Source: a virus. Taken from it: 42,259 nt of DNA. Shown here one piece after another: positions 36,631 through 42,259 of the stretch (position 1 is its first letter; the number at the start of each line of letters is the position of its first letter). The stretch spans positions 1 to 42,259 of IMG/VR virus record IMGVR_UViG_3300043567_001340. One strand, given 5' to 3'. A program made the translations under genes and the position numbers. Below the pieces are notes generated by a model, which made no database searches, had not been told where the DNA came from, and worked only from the letters and a program-made list of their open reading frames with translations.

Positions 36631-38066
36631 GAATAATTTTTACCATATTATTTTCTTTCATTTTTTGTTTTGGATTTTCACAATCTATTTCCGCTCCTGT
36701 TGGTAGAACTTATCAAATCAACACTTCGGGTCAGGATGCTAGCGGATTTATTGTAAATGGTTTTACCTCTGAAACACTACTTACTTCAGTAGGGCTCGTA
36801 AATCCTCCCGCAGGTGTAACATTTTCAATAACAACAACAGCAGGATTATCCTTCGCAACAGGGTATAACAGTTGGTCCAATATTACGAGAATCAGTTTTA
36901 CAGGTACCCAATCGAATATCAACAATGCATTGGCTTCTCTAAAGATAAACACAGGTTCATCTACAGGTAATGTACAGATATCCGTCTCAACTACTGTAAA
37001 TCCATCAGGGTATTACTATAACGCGACAAACGGACACTTTTATCGTCCCATTTCAGGTACCTCAACATATACTGCAGCGAAAAACGCTTCTGCAACGCAA
37101 ACATTCAAAGGTCAAACAGGTTATCTGGTTACAATAACATCACAGGATGAACAGAATTTCATAGGTGCGAACGTACCTGGAAACAACATTTGGATAGCCC
37201 TTTCCGATAGACTTCAAGAAGGTTATTGGAGAGTAGATGCAGGACCTGAAAATGGTACTTTAATCAATATAGGAAACTACAACGGTAATCCGCAAGCAGG
37301 GACTTATCAAAATTGGTGTGGTGGGGAACCTAATGATGCTGGCGGTGAGGATTATGCAGTCACAAAATGGGGTGGTGGAAATTGTTGGAATGATTTACCG
37401 GATGGAGCTGGTTGGACGAGTGGGTATGTTGTGGAGTTTGGTACTTGGTCAAATCCCTCTGATGCTACATTCACAGAATATTATGCAGCCAATACAATTA
37501 ACATGGTTGCGGTTACAAATACTCTCAGCGGAACAATATCTATTCCGACGTTATCCACACTACCGACGGTAACTTTATACAGAATTGTAAATGGCTCTGA
37601 TGTATTAGTGGAGACCAAAACAGTTTCATCATCAGGTTCTTATTCTTTCACTCTTCCCGCACAGAACTCAACTTATAAATTGGTACCTAATTTAAGTGTT
37701 CAAGGAATTACAACGGCAGATTTCAATTTAGCATTTCAAGAGGTACAAAATGTAAATACCCCAAATAATACTGCGCCTGGATTAGTGATGACGGGAACAA
37801 AACAATGGAAAGCAGCAGATTTCAATCAGAATGGAATTTTGGATTTGGGTGATTCTTATTTAATCTTGTCTCACGTTACTGGATTTAGACCCTCAACACA
37901 AGTTTTGTGGTTCTCACCAACCAATTATGATTCAATAACCAAAAATAATTTTGGAACAATACAACCTGTCACCTTTTTTACAATTTCCGTGACAACATCA
38001 AACGTGACTCAAAACATAAAATATTGTGTTTTGGGGGACGTAAATTTATCTCACTCGTCTCAGTAA
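36627..38066 (+). CDS. Secreted C-type-lectin-domain protein
   Basis: A 479-aa protein with a signal peptide (IIFTILFSFIFCFGFSQS). Residues about 130-275 are a C-type lectin domain: GHFYRPISGTSTYTAAKNAS, GYLVTITSQDEQNFI, WIALSDRLQEGYWRVDAG, NWCGGEPNDAGGEDYAV (EPN sugar/calcium motif) and CWNDLP (WND). The last 180 residues parallel the middle of the T9SS protein at 31684, including dockerin-like ADFNQNGILDLGDSYLIL and the final CVLGDVNLSHSSQ against YIQGDVDRSHSSP. It stops there and so lacks the cohesin-like module and T9SS domain. It may bind host or neighbour-cell glycans. Confidence 0.8.
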   Translation: MRIIFTILFSFIFCFGFSQSISAPVGRTYQINTSGQDASGFIVNGFTSETLLTSVGLVNPPAGVTFSITTTAGLSFATGYNSWSNITRISFTGTQSNINNALASLKINTGSSTGNVQISVSTTVNPSGYYYNATNGHFYRPISGTSTYTAAKNASATQTFKGQTGYLVTITSQDEQNFIGANVPGNNIWIALSDRLQEGYWRVDAGPENGTLINIGNYNGNPQAGTYQNWCGGEPNDAGGEDYAVTKWGGGNCWNDLPDGAGWTSGYVVEFGTWSNPSDATFTEYYAANTINMVAVTNTLSGTISIPTLSTLPTVTLYRIVNGSDVLVETKTVSSSGSYSFTLPAQNSTYKLVPNLSVQGITTADFNLAFQEVQNVNTPNNTAPGLVMTGTKQWKAADFNQNGILDLGDSYLILSHVTGFRPSTQVLWFSPTNYDSITKNNFGTIQPVTFFTISVTTSNVTQNIKYCVLGDVNLSHSSQ

Positions 38067-38068
38067 TA

Positions 38069-38076
38069 TATTTATA
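38069..38076 (+). promoter_or_regulatory. TATTTATA box (putative late promoter) of the endolysin gene
   Basis: Plus-strand TATTTATA, two bases after the stop of the lectin gene and 16 bases before the endolysin ATG at 38093. Confidence 0.5.
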
Positions 38077-38092
38077 GAAAAAGTAAATTACT

Positions 38093-38932
38093 ATGCTACT
38101 AAAAGTGGGGTCTAAGGGAGAAGACGTAAAAAAACTCCAACAAAAACTTGGTTTGGGTGCTGATGGTGTTTTCGGAAAAGGAACCGAAGAATCAGTTAAA
38201 AACTTTCAAACAAAATCAGGATTGACTCCTGACGGAATTGTGGGTGAACAAACTTGGCAAAAAATTATGGGTCAAGGCGTTCTTATTACAGAACCCGCAC
38301 CTGTCGCTCAAGTGGCTCAACCTGTTGCTAACGTGGGTGGTTTGAAATTAGAAAAATTGAAAGGTCATATTCCTGATAATGTAATTGCTCAAATACCTGA
38401 TACAGCAAAAACTTTTGGTATTGACACCCCATTGAAACTTGCTCACTTCTTGGCTCAATGTGGTCATGAGTCGGGTGGATTCAGACTTACTCAGGAAAAT
38501 TTGAACTACTCAGCACAAGGTCTAAAAAACATTTTTCCAAAATATTTTCCAGGAAATCTTTCAGAGTCATATGCACGTAACCCTCAGAAGATTGCATCCA
38601 AAGTTTATGGTGGTAGAATGGGTAATGGACCTGAATCAACAGGTGAGGGATTCAAATTCAGAGGAAGAGGTTACATTCAGCTCACAGGAAAAGACAATTA
38701 CACGGCTTTCGGGAAAGCTATAAACGAAGATATTACAGGTAATCCTGATTTGGTCTCATCGAAGTATCCTCTGTTGTCAGCTGCGTGGTTTTTCAGTAAA
38801 AACTGTCTAAAGAAATGTGTGGATGACTCAAATGCAACAGTTACGTCTGTTACAAAGTGTGTGAACGGTGGAACTATCGGATTACCAGACAGATTGAAAC
38901 ACTTTAAAGAATACTATAATTTGTTAAAATAA
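38093..38932 (+). CDS. Endolysin: peptidoglycan-binding domain plus GH19 chitinase-like domain
   Basis: A 279-aa enzyme without signal peptide. Residues 1-60 are a PG_binding_1 domain (KGEDVKKLQQKLGLGADGVF, GIVGEQTWQKIMG). After a short Pro/Ala linker, residues about 95-279 are a GH19-type lysozyme: LAHFLAQCGHESGGF with catalytic Glu126, GEGFKFRGRGYIQLTGKDNY, and the C-terminal CVNGGTIGLPDRL. It would hydrolyse peptidoglycan glycan strands once the inner membrane is opened, presumably by the holin-like protein at 33918. A late-type box lies 16 bases upstream and a strong terminator downstream. Confidence 0.92.
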   Translation: MLLKVGSKGEDVKKLQQKLGLGADGVFGKGTEESVKNFQTKSGLTPDGIVGEQTWQKIMGQGVLITEPAPVAQVAQPVANVGGLKLEKLKGHIPDNVIAQIPDTAKTFGIDTPLKLAHFLAQCGHESGGFRLTQENLNYSAQGLKNIFPKYFPGNLSESYARNPQKIASKVYGGRMGNGPESTGEGFKFRGRGYIQLTGKDNYTAFGKAINEDITGNPDLVSSKYPLLSAAWFFSKNCLKKCVDDSNATVTSVTKCVNGGTIGLPDRLKHFKEYYNLLK

Positions 38933-38977
38933 TGGTCTCAATGCTATCAAAACTTGTATTTTTTTCAATTTTTGATA

Positions 38978-39012
38978 TATTTATGAGTGTTATCACCGTA
39001 AGGTGTTCTCAT
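38978..39012 (+). ncRNA. Structured RNA element after the endolysin gene
   Basis: ATGAG (38983-38987) pairs with CTCAT (39008-39012), and inside CACC-GTAA-GGTG (38994-39005) forms a hairpin with a GNRA tetraloop. It overlaps a TATTTATG box variant (38978-38985) and is followed 13 bases later by a terminator. It is either a 3'-UTR structure of the endolysin mRNA or part of a short separate RNA of about 75 nt. No known family is recognised. An open 30-codon frame from 38983 runs through the terminator and is probably meaningless. Confidence 0.35.
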
Positions 39013-39025
39013 ATATCCTTTCCAA

Positions 39026-39062
39026 AAGACCCGCAAATTTTTTTGTGGGTCTTATTTTTTTT
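39026..39062 (+). terminator. Strong rho-independent terminator
   Basis: AAGACCCGCAAA (39026-39037) pairs with TTTGTGGGTCTT (39042-39053), 12 bp with one G-U and loop TTTT, followed by eight T. Ends the endolysin transcript. Confidence 0.92.
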
Positions 39063-39072
39063 ATTATCTTTG
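39043..39072 (+). promoter_or_regulatory. Host-type promoter, TTG-N19-TATCTTTG
   Basis: TTG (39043-39045), 19-base spacer, TATCTTTG (39065-39072), with the ATG at 39087. The TTG lies inside the terminator hairpin, the same arrangement as at 5191-5245. Confidence 0.7.
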
Positions 39073-39086
39073 TAAAAATAATTTTT

Positions 39087-39287
39087 ATGGATAAAAGAAG
39101 CTCTCATTGGTTAGACTCACTCGCATGGGTAAGAAAAGTCTATTTTTCATGTCAAACAAAGGAACAAGAAGATGCCGCAGAAAGATTATTATTGAACTTC
39201 GAGAGGCTTTACAAAAACGAAGATTTAATCACTTTGTCTTGGGCTCTTCGAGATGAATATTTAAAATTCAAATATCAAAAGAAATGA
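39087..39287 (+). CDS. Unknown small protein
   Basis: A 66-aa helical protein from the ATG at 39087 (MDKRSSHWLDSLAWVRK); the open frame upstream crosses the terminator and promoter. It contains CQTKEQEDAAERLLLNFERL and a basic end. No family is recognised. First gene of the last plus-strand operon; overlaps the next gene by 4 bases. Confidence 0.65.
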   Translation: MDKRSSHWLDSLAWVRKVYFSCQTKEQEDAAERLLLNFERLYKNEDLITLSWALRDEYLKFKYQKK

Positions 39288-39541
39288 AAAGTCCTCTTTG
39301 TTTCCTCGGTATACATTTTTGGGAATACAGAAAAGAAAAACATCAATGTACTGGTCACCCTAATGGTAGAGAATTTGTCAGGGTAATTGTTAGAGAATGT
39401 ACTTGTTGTGGACATAGGGAACATCATCCTCTACCAAGAATTGGTAAAAGTTTAAACCTCTGGAAATCATTTGACGATGTAGGAAAGAACGATTGTATAG
39501 ACATTAAAAGATTGAACGATGAAAATTTTGTTAAAAAATAG
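39284..39541 (+). CDS. Small putative zinc-binding protein
   Basis: An 85-aa protein with ordered Cys/His: CFLGIHFWEYRKEKHQC, HPNGREFVRVIVRECTCCGH and EHHPL. The spacing could form one zinc site. No catalytic motif is seen. Overlaps both neighbours (4 and 23 bases), so it is translationally coupled. Confidence 0.6.
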   Translation: MKSPLCFLGIHFWEYRKEKHQCTGHPNGREFVRVIVRECTCCGHREHHPLPRIGKSLNLWKSFDDVGKNDCIDIKRLNDENFVKK

Positions 39542-40145
39542 TTTTTTTGAATCATTAAAAACTATATCACGCCATGAGACTTGGTGGTACAAAACATATG
39601 AAACAGTCCGATTTAAAATTCCTGTGTTTCTGAAAAATATTTGGTTTTTCAGAAAAAATCTGTGGGAGTTTCGTGGTTGGGATTATTCTTTCAACCTATC
39701 TCTATTGGCAAAATCCTTAGAAAAGACCTCTGATGTTTTAAGAAACGGTCATGAGGTAGAAATAACTCGTTTGAAAAAAGTTGAAAAAATTCAAAGAGTT
39801 ATTAAAATAATAAATGACATGAGAGAGTCAACCTACATAAACAGAGCGGAAACCGAACTAGGAGAACTTATTTTACACGATTGGGATTTTCAAGAAGTTG
39901 AAAGTGGTGGCTATCAAATGTTAGACAAAGAAACTCCTGAAGAAAAAGAACATAATCGTAAGGTGTTTGAAAGAGCCAGAGAAATCGAGAAAGATGAGTT
40001 CGAAGAACTTTGGATAATACTCAAGGGTCAAAACTACGATGAGTTCCATGAAACATTCAAACAACTTTCTGAAGAAGAAAAAATGAAACACGACCATTGG
40101 GAAAATTGGTTCGATGGTTCAGGTATAAAAAATTGGTGGGATTAA
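39519..40145 (+). CDS. Conserved phage-type protein of unknown function
   Basis: A 208-aa charged helical protein. It includes KIPVFLKNIWFFRKNLWEF, DYSFNLSLLAKSLEKTSDVL, GHEVEITRLKKVEKIQRVI and an acidic C-terminal half (ETPEEKEHNRKVFERARE, DHWENWFDGSG). The order 'F-L-K-N-I-W .. W-D-Y .. L .. N-G-H-E' is one I associate with a small phage protein family without known function. No membrane segment is convincing. Overlaps the preceding gene by 23 bases. Confidence 0.6.
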   Translation: MKILLKNSFFESLKTISRHETWWYKTYETVRFKIPVFLKNIWFFRKNLWEFRGWDYSFNLSLLAKSLEKTSDVLRNGHEVEITRLKKVEKIQRVIKIINDMRESTYINRAETELGELILHDWDFQEVESGGYQMLDKETPEEKEHNRKVFERAREIEKDEFEELWIILKGQNYDEFHETFKQLSEEEKMKHDHWENWFDGSGIKNWWD

Positions 40146-40166
40146 AAAATTTATTAGAAAAGAGAT

Positions 40167-40355
40167 ATGAAAAAATTATATAGAAGTACTATCGATAAAA
40201 GAATAGGTGGTGTTTGTGGCGGTCTTGCAGAGTATACAAATAGTGACCCGACAATTTGGAGAATACTTTTTTTGGCTTTAATTTTTGCACCCTTCCCTAC
40301 CGTACTATTTTATCTTTTAGCCTGTATTGTTATCCCTCAAAACAAAATTTTATAA
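40167..40355 (+). CDS. PspC-domain membrane protein
   Basis: A 62-aa PspC domain: KKLYRSTIDKRIGGVCGGLA, then EYTNSDPTIWRILFLALIF and a second hydrophobic stretch (FPTVLFYLLACIVIP). PspC proteins sit in the inner membrane and take part in the phage-shock/envelope-stress response; a phage copy may buffer or sense membrane stress during infection. Length is that of a single stand-alone domain. It lies in an operon of small early-type genes. Confidence 0.88.
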   Translation: MKKLYRSTIDKRIGGVCGGLAEYTNSDPTIWRILFLALIFAPFPTVLFYLLACIVIPQNKIL

Positions 40356-40357
40356 AA

Positions 40358-40519
40358 ATGATTGCATTCTGGTTTTTTATGTTTATCTTCGTTTTGACAA
40401 TTTCAATCGTTTGGGTTCGAGGGATTGATAATATGAAAAAAAATCATCCTGATTACAAAGGTGAAGACTTTCTGAATTGGGACAAAATGAAGAAATATGA
40501 GAATGACCTTTATAAGTGA
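40358..40519 (+). CDS. Small single-helix membrane protein
   Basis: A 53-aa protein from the ATG at 40358 (MIAFWFFMFIFVLTISIVW), with one N-terminal membrane helix and a charged soluble tail (NHPDYKGEDFLNWDKMKKYE). It lies 2 bases after the PspC gene and overlaps the phosphoesterase gene by 23 bases. No family is recognised; possibly a partner of PspC. Confidence 0.6.
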   Translation: MIAFWFFMFIFVLTISIVWVRGIDNMKKNHPDYKGEDFLNWDKMKKYENDLYK

Positions 40520-41171
40520 CACTCATGGTAAACATAAATACCTAACCTCCAAGGCGTATAATAACATACTCGGAAGCGGGGACTGTATAATTCACGCTGG
40601 GGATATTTCTAATCTTGGAAAAGTTGGTGAAATCAAGGATTTTCTTGATTGGTTCTCAAATACAGATTACACTCACAAAATCTTTATCGCAGGTAATCAT
40701 GATTTTGGTTTTGAGGTTGTTCAGGATATTGCTCCTGAATACAAAGAAAAGGGTGTTCATTATCTATTCGATAGTGAAGTAGTAATCGATGGTGTCAAAT
40801 TTTATGGTAGTCCTTGGCAACCTGAATTTTATAATTGGGCTTTCAATCTTCCAAGAGGAGAAAAGTTGGCAGAAAAATGGAAGAAGATACCTGGTAACAC
40901 TGATGTTCTTATTACTCATGGACCCGCACATGGAATGCTCGACCATACTCCTCAAGGAGAACTCGTGGGTTGTAAAGACCTATTCAATAGGGTTATGGAA
41001 GTACAACCAAAAATTCACGTTTGTGGTCATATCCATTGGGCGTATGGTCAAAAAAATTTTTTTGGTGTTGAATTTTTAAACGCCTCAGTTTTGAATGAGA
41101 GGTATCAATATGAAAATGAACCAATAAAAATTATTTTTGATACGGAAACTAAACAAATAGACTATGAATGA
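40497..41171 (+). CDS. Calcineurin-like metallophosphoesterase
   Basis: A 224-aa enzyme with the full dinuclear metal motif set: FISDTHG (residues 5-11), HAGDISNLG (about 33-41), AGNHDFGF (about 66-73), LITHGPAHGM (about 140-149) and VCGHIHWAYG (about 174-183). This family hydrolyses phosphomono- or diesters; this short, single-domain form resembles phage enzymes of unknown substrate. The start at 40497 or the ATG two codons on (MTFISD) are both possible. Overlaps the gene after it by 8 bases. Confidence 0.9.
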   Translation: MRMTFISDTHGKHKYLTSKAYNNILGSGDCIIHAGDISNLGKVGEIKDFLDWFSNTDYTHKIFIAGNHDFGFEVVQDIAPEYKEKGVHYLFDSEVVIDGVKFYGSPWQPEFYNWAFNLPRGEKLAEKWKKIPGNTDVLITHGPAHGMLDHTPQGELVGCKDLFNRVMEVQPKIHVCGHIHWAYGQKNFFGVEFLNASVLNERYQYENEPIKIIFDTETKQIDYE

Positions 41172-41643
41172 AAATGCTGTAATCGAATTAAAAAAACTTG
41201 GCCCTGAATCGACCGTAAAGGTGACAATCGACCTTTATCGAAAATCTTTATTAGAGGTCTGTTATCATACAGGTTCGAAATTTGATAAAAAATTCACCTG
41301 TGATTCAGAAACTACTTGGAGAGGTGCTAGTCTTGTCTGTGAACAATTTACTGTTTCAGAACTAATAGAATTACTCGAAACCAAGGAATTGACTGAGATG
41401 CAAGATGTAGATTTTCCTGACCTTTCAATAGAAACAACTACAGATGGCGAGGTTGACATTACCAACATTGAGTGGGAAGAACCCTTGACCGAAGAAGAAG
41501 AGTCAGGATTCGTCTCTAATGACCTATATTGGGATTCAGAAATTACTGACTCAGAGTTGAATTTTAGTACAGGTAGTATTTTTAGCATGGTTATTGAATC
41601 TGATGATAATTTAATTGCAAAAATTTCCGATGAAAAAGAATAA
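41164..41643 (+). CDS. Unknown acidic protein
   Basis: A 159-aa acidic protein with an early strand region (STVKVTIDLYRKSLLEVCYH) and a long Asp/Glu/Ser-rich second half (ITNIEWEEPLTEEEESGFV). No family is recognised. Overlaps both neighbours by 8 and 14 bases. Confidence 0.6.
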   Translation: MNENAVIELKKLGPESTVKVTIDLYRKSLLEVCYHTGSKFDKKFTCDSETTWRGASLVCEQFTVSELIELLETKELTEMQDVDFPDLSIETTTDGEVDITNIEWEEPLTEEEESGFVSNDLYWDSEITDSELNFSTGSIFSMVIESDDNLIAKISDEKE

Positions 41644-41920
41644 AATAAACGATGGACATTTTGTCGAAGCTCTCGACAGATTATTTTTTGTTACAGATAT
41701 TATGGACAGGTATCTTATGTCACACCCTGTAATAAAAAAGGATAAAGAAATAAAAAAATTGATTAAATTTAGTATCATCAATCTTTTAGAAGCCTATCAA
41801 AGGGTGGGTAATAACACTTATGAAAAAGAATTTGAAAGACCGTCAATTAGTGAAGTTGTTTCTGGACGACGTGAGAAATCCGAAGACAACAGGCTGGACC
41901 GTCGTCAGAAACTACGATGA
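41630..41920 (+). CDS. Unknown small protein
   Basis: A 96-aa helical, basic protein from the ATG at 41630 (MKKNKINDGHFVEALDRLF); a TTG 15 bases upstream is less likely. It includes IMDRYLMSHPVIKKDKEIKK and a basic tail. No family is recognised. Its last 101 bases overlap the cREC gene in another frame, an unusually long overlap, so one of the two ends may be misjudged. Confidence 0.5.
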   Translation: MKKNKINDGHFVEALDRLFFVTDIMDRYLMSHPVIKKDKEIKKLIKFSIINLLEAYQRVGNNTYEKEFERPSISEVVSGRREKSEDNRLDRRQKLR

Positions 41921-42188
41921 ATTTGTAAAACATATCGAAGAAAACGGTTTACCTGAAGAAGTTTCCTTTGACCATGATTTAGCTGATGTTCATTATGACC
42001 CTGAAACGTTCAAACAAGGGTTTGTATATCACGAAAAAACCGGATATGATTGTGCTAAATGGTTATGCGAATATTGTTGGACTAATGGACTCCCTGTCCC
42101 CACTTGGAATGTTCATTCCGCAAATCCTGTTGGTCGTGATAATATTGTTCAACTCATCGAGAACTTCCAAAAAAAATTGAATTATTAA
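41820..42188 (+). CDS. cREC (cyclic-phosphate processing receiver-like) domain protein
   Basis: A 122-aa receiver-like protein: VKLFLDDVRNPKTTGWTVV (acidic pair at the first strand), then EEVSFDHDLADVHYDPETF (FDHDL motif) and TGYDCAKWLCEYCWTNGLP, WNVHSANPVGRDNI. This is the layout of the cREC family, proposed to process cyclic-phosphate RNA ends in phage RNA-repair and conflict systems. It may work with the HAD protein at 142-672, but they are far apart. The start at 41820 overlaps the preceding frame by 101 bases; the conserved part begins near 41850 (residue 11). A terminator follows its stop directly. Confidence 0.75.
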   Translation: MKKNLKDRQLVKLFLDDVRNPKTTGWTVVRNYDEFVKHIEENGLPEEVSFDHDLADVHYDPETFKQGFVYHEKTGYDCAKWLCEYCWTNGLPVPTWNVHSANPVGRDNIVQLIENFQKKLNY

Positions 42189-42215
42189 AGGTGAGAGAAA
42201 TCTCACCTTTTTTTG
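42187..42215 (+). terminator. Rho-independent terminator
   Basis: AAAGGTGAGA (42187-42196) pairs perfectly with TCTCACCTTT (42201-42210) around a GAAA tetraloop, followed by TTTT. Ends the 39087-42188 operon. Confidence 0.88.
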
Positions 42216-42223
42216 TATTTATA
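42216..42223 (+). promoter_or_regulatory. TATTTATA box (putative late promoter)
   Basis: Plus-strand TATTTATA directly behind the terminator and 4 bases before the ATG at 42228. Confidence 0.45.
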
Positions 42224-42227
42224 AGTT

Positions 42228-42259
42228 ATGGAATCTCAATTCGAAATAGCCGACCGTAA
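42228..42259 (+). CDS. Unknown protein, first ten codons (runs off the window)
   Basis: ATG at 42228 opens a frame MESQFEIADR that continues past the window end. The start is supported by the TATTTATA box 4 bases upstream and the terminator of the preceding operon. Too short for any family call. Confidence 0.45.
   Translation, partial: MESQFEIADR

Overview
The window looks like part of a large tailed-phage (myovirus-type) genome that infects a Bacteroidota (probably flavobacterial) host. The DNA is AT-rich and tightly packed, both strands alternate in short units, and convergent genes often overlap by 4-8 bases. Phage marks are ten tRNA genes, a GH19 endolysin, a holin-like protein, thymidylate synthase, ClpP, HNH, cREC and HAD proteins, and many unknown small proteins. 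Host marks are six promoters of the form TTG-N19/20-TAnnTTTG (the Bacteroides primary-sigma type), lipoprotein and Sec signals, and a type IX secretion (T9SS) C-terminal sorting domain. No terminase, capsid, portal, tail or polymerase gene is present, so this is only a section of the genome.

Layout. 1-4240 (mostly minus): nine tRNAs, one 40-nt tRNA-minihelix-like element, a HAD protein, a possible glycosyltransferase, a sulfotransferase, small unknowns, and a 28-codon mini-gene. 4283-5226: an AT-hook protein and a second mini-gene with its own terminator. 5216-10207 (plus): operon with HNH, a membrane coiled-coil protein, two tandem TobZ/NodU-type carbamoyltransferases and a 214-aa unknown; then clpP. 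10983-17721 (minus): a five-gene operon of probable internal virion proteins. 17770-21581: lipoprotein, two 2OG-Fe(II)-oxygenase-like proteins, a GT17-like glycosyltransferase. 21596-23323: zinc-ribbon repeat protein. 23368-24970: structured leader and the thyA operon. 24963-31125: more late-type genes, an outer-membrane-like protein, tRNA-Ser, and a PPK2 polyphosphate kinase with a long N-terminal extension. 31196-38932: an envelope island with two CsgG-like proteins, a T9SS-sorted protein, a C-type-lectin protein, an outer-membrane barrel, a holin-like protein and the endolysin. 39087-42188: small early-type genes, including PspC, a metallophosphoesterase and cREC.

Regulation seems to fall into two classes. 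Host-type promoters precede tRNA-Glu, HNH/carbamoyltransferase, clpP, thyA, the small OMP and the 39-kb block. A different box, TATTTATA (or TATTTATT/C), lies 2-17 nt upstream, in sense orientation, of about fourteen start codons, mainly virion-like and lysis genes; I read it as a late promoter (inference).

Main leads: (1) at least six otherwise unrelated proteins share a short N-terminal helix ending in [ILM]-x-E followed by Q or A, like the T4 capsid-targeting sequences cut by gp21; PPK2 has one, which suggests a virion-packaged polyphosphate kinase. (2) A phage-encoded CsgG/T9SS/lectin surface-export island next to lysis genes. (3) A canonical A-AAA-AAG slippery site with a strong hairpin in the T9SS-protein gene; -1 shifting would remove the T9SS sorting domain. 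(4) A CCA-ending minihelix in the tRNA cluster. (5) Box/mini-ORF/terminator cassettes. All functional statements come from reading motifs by eye; no database search was run.
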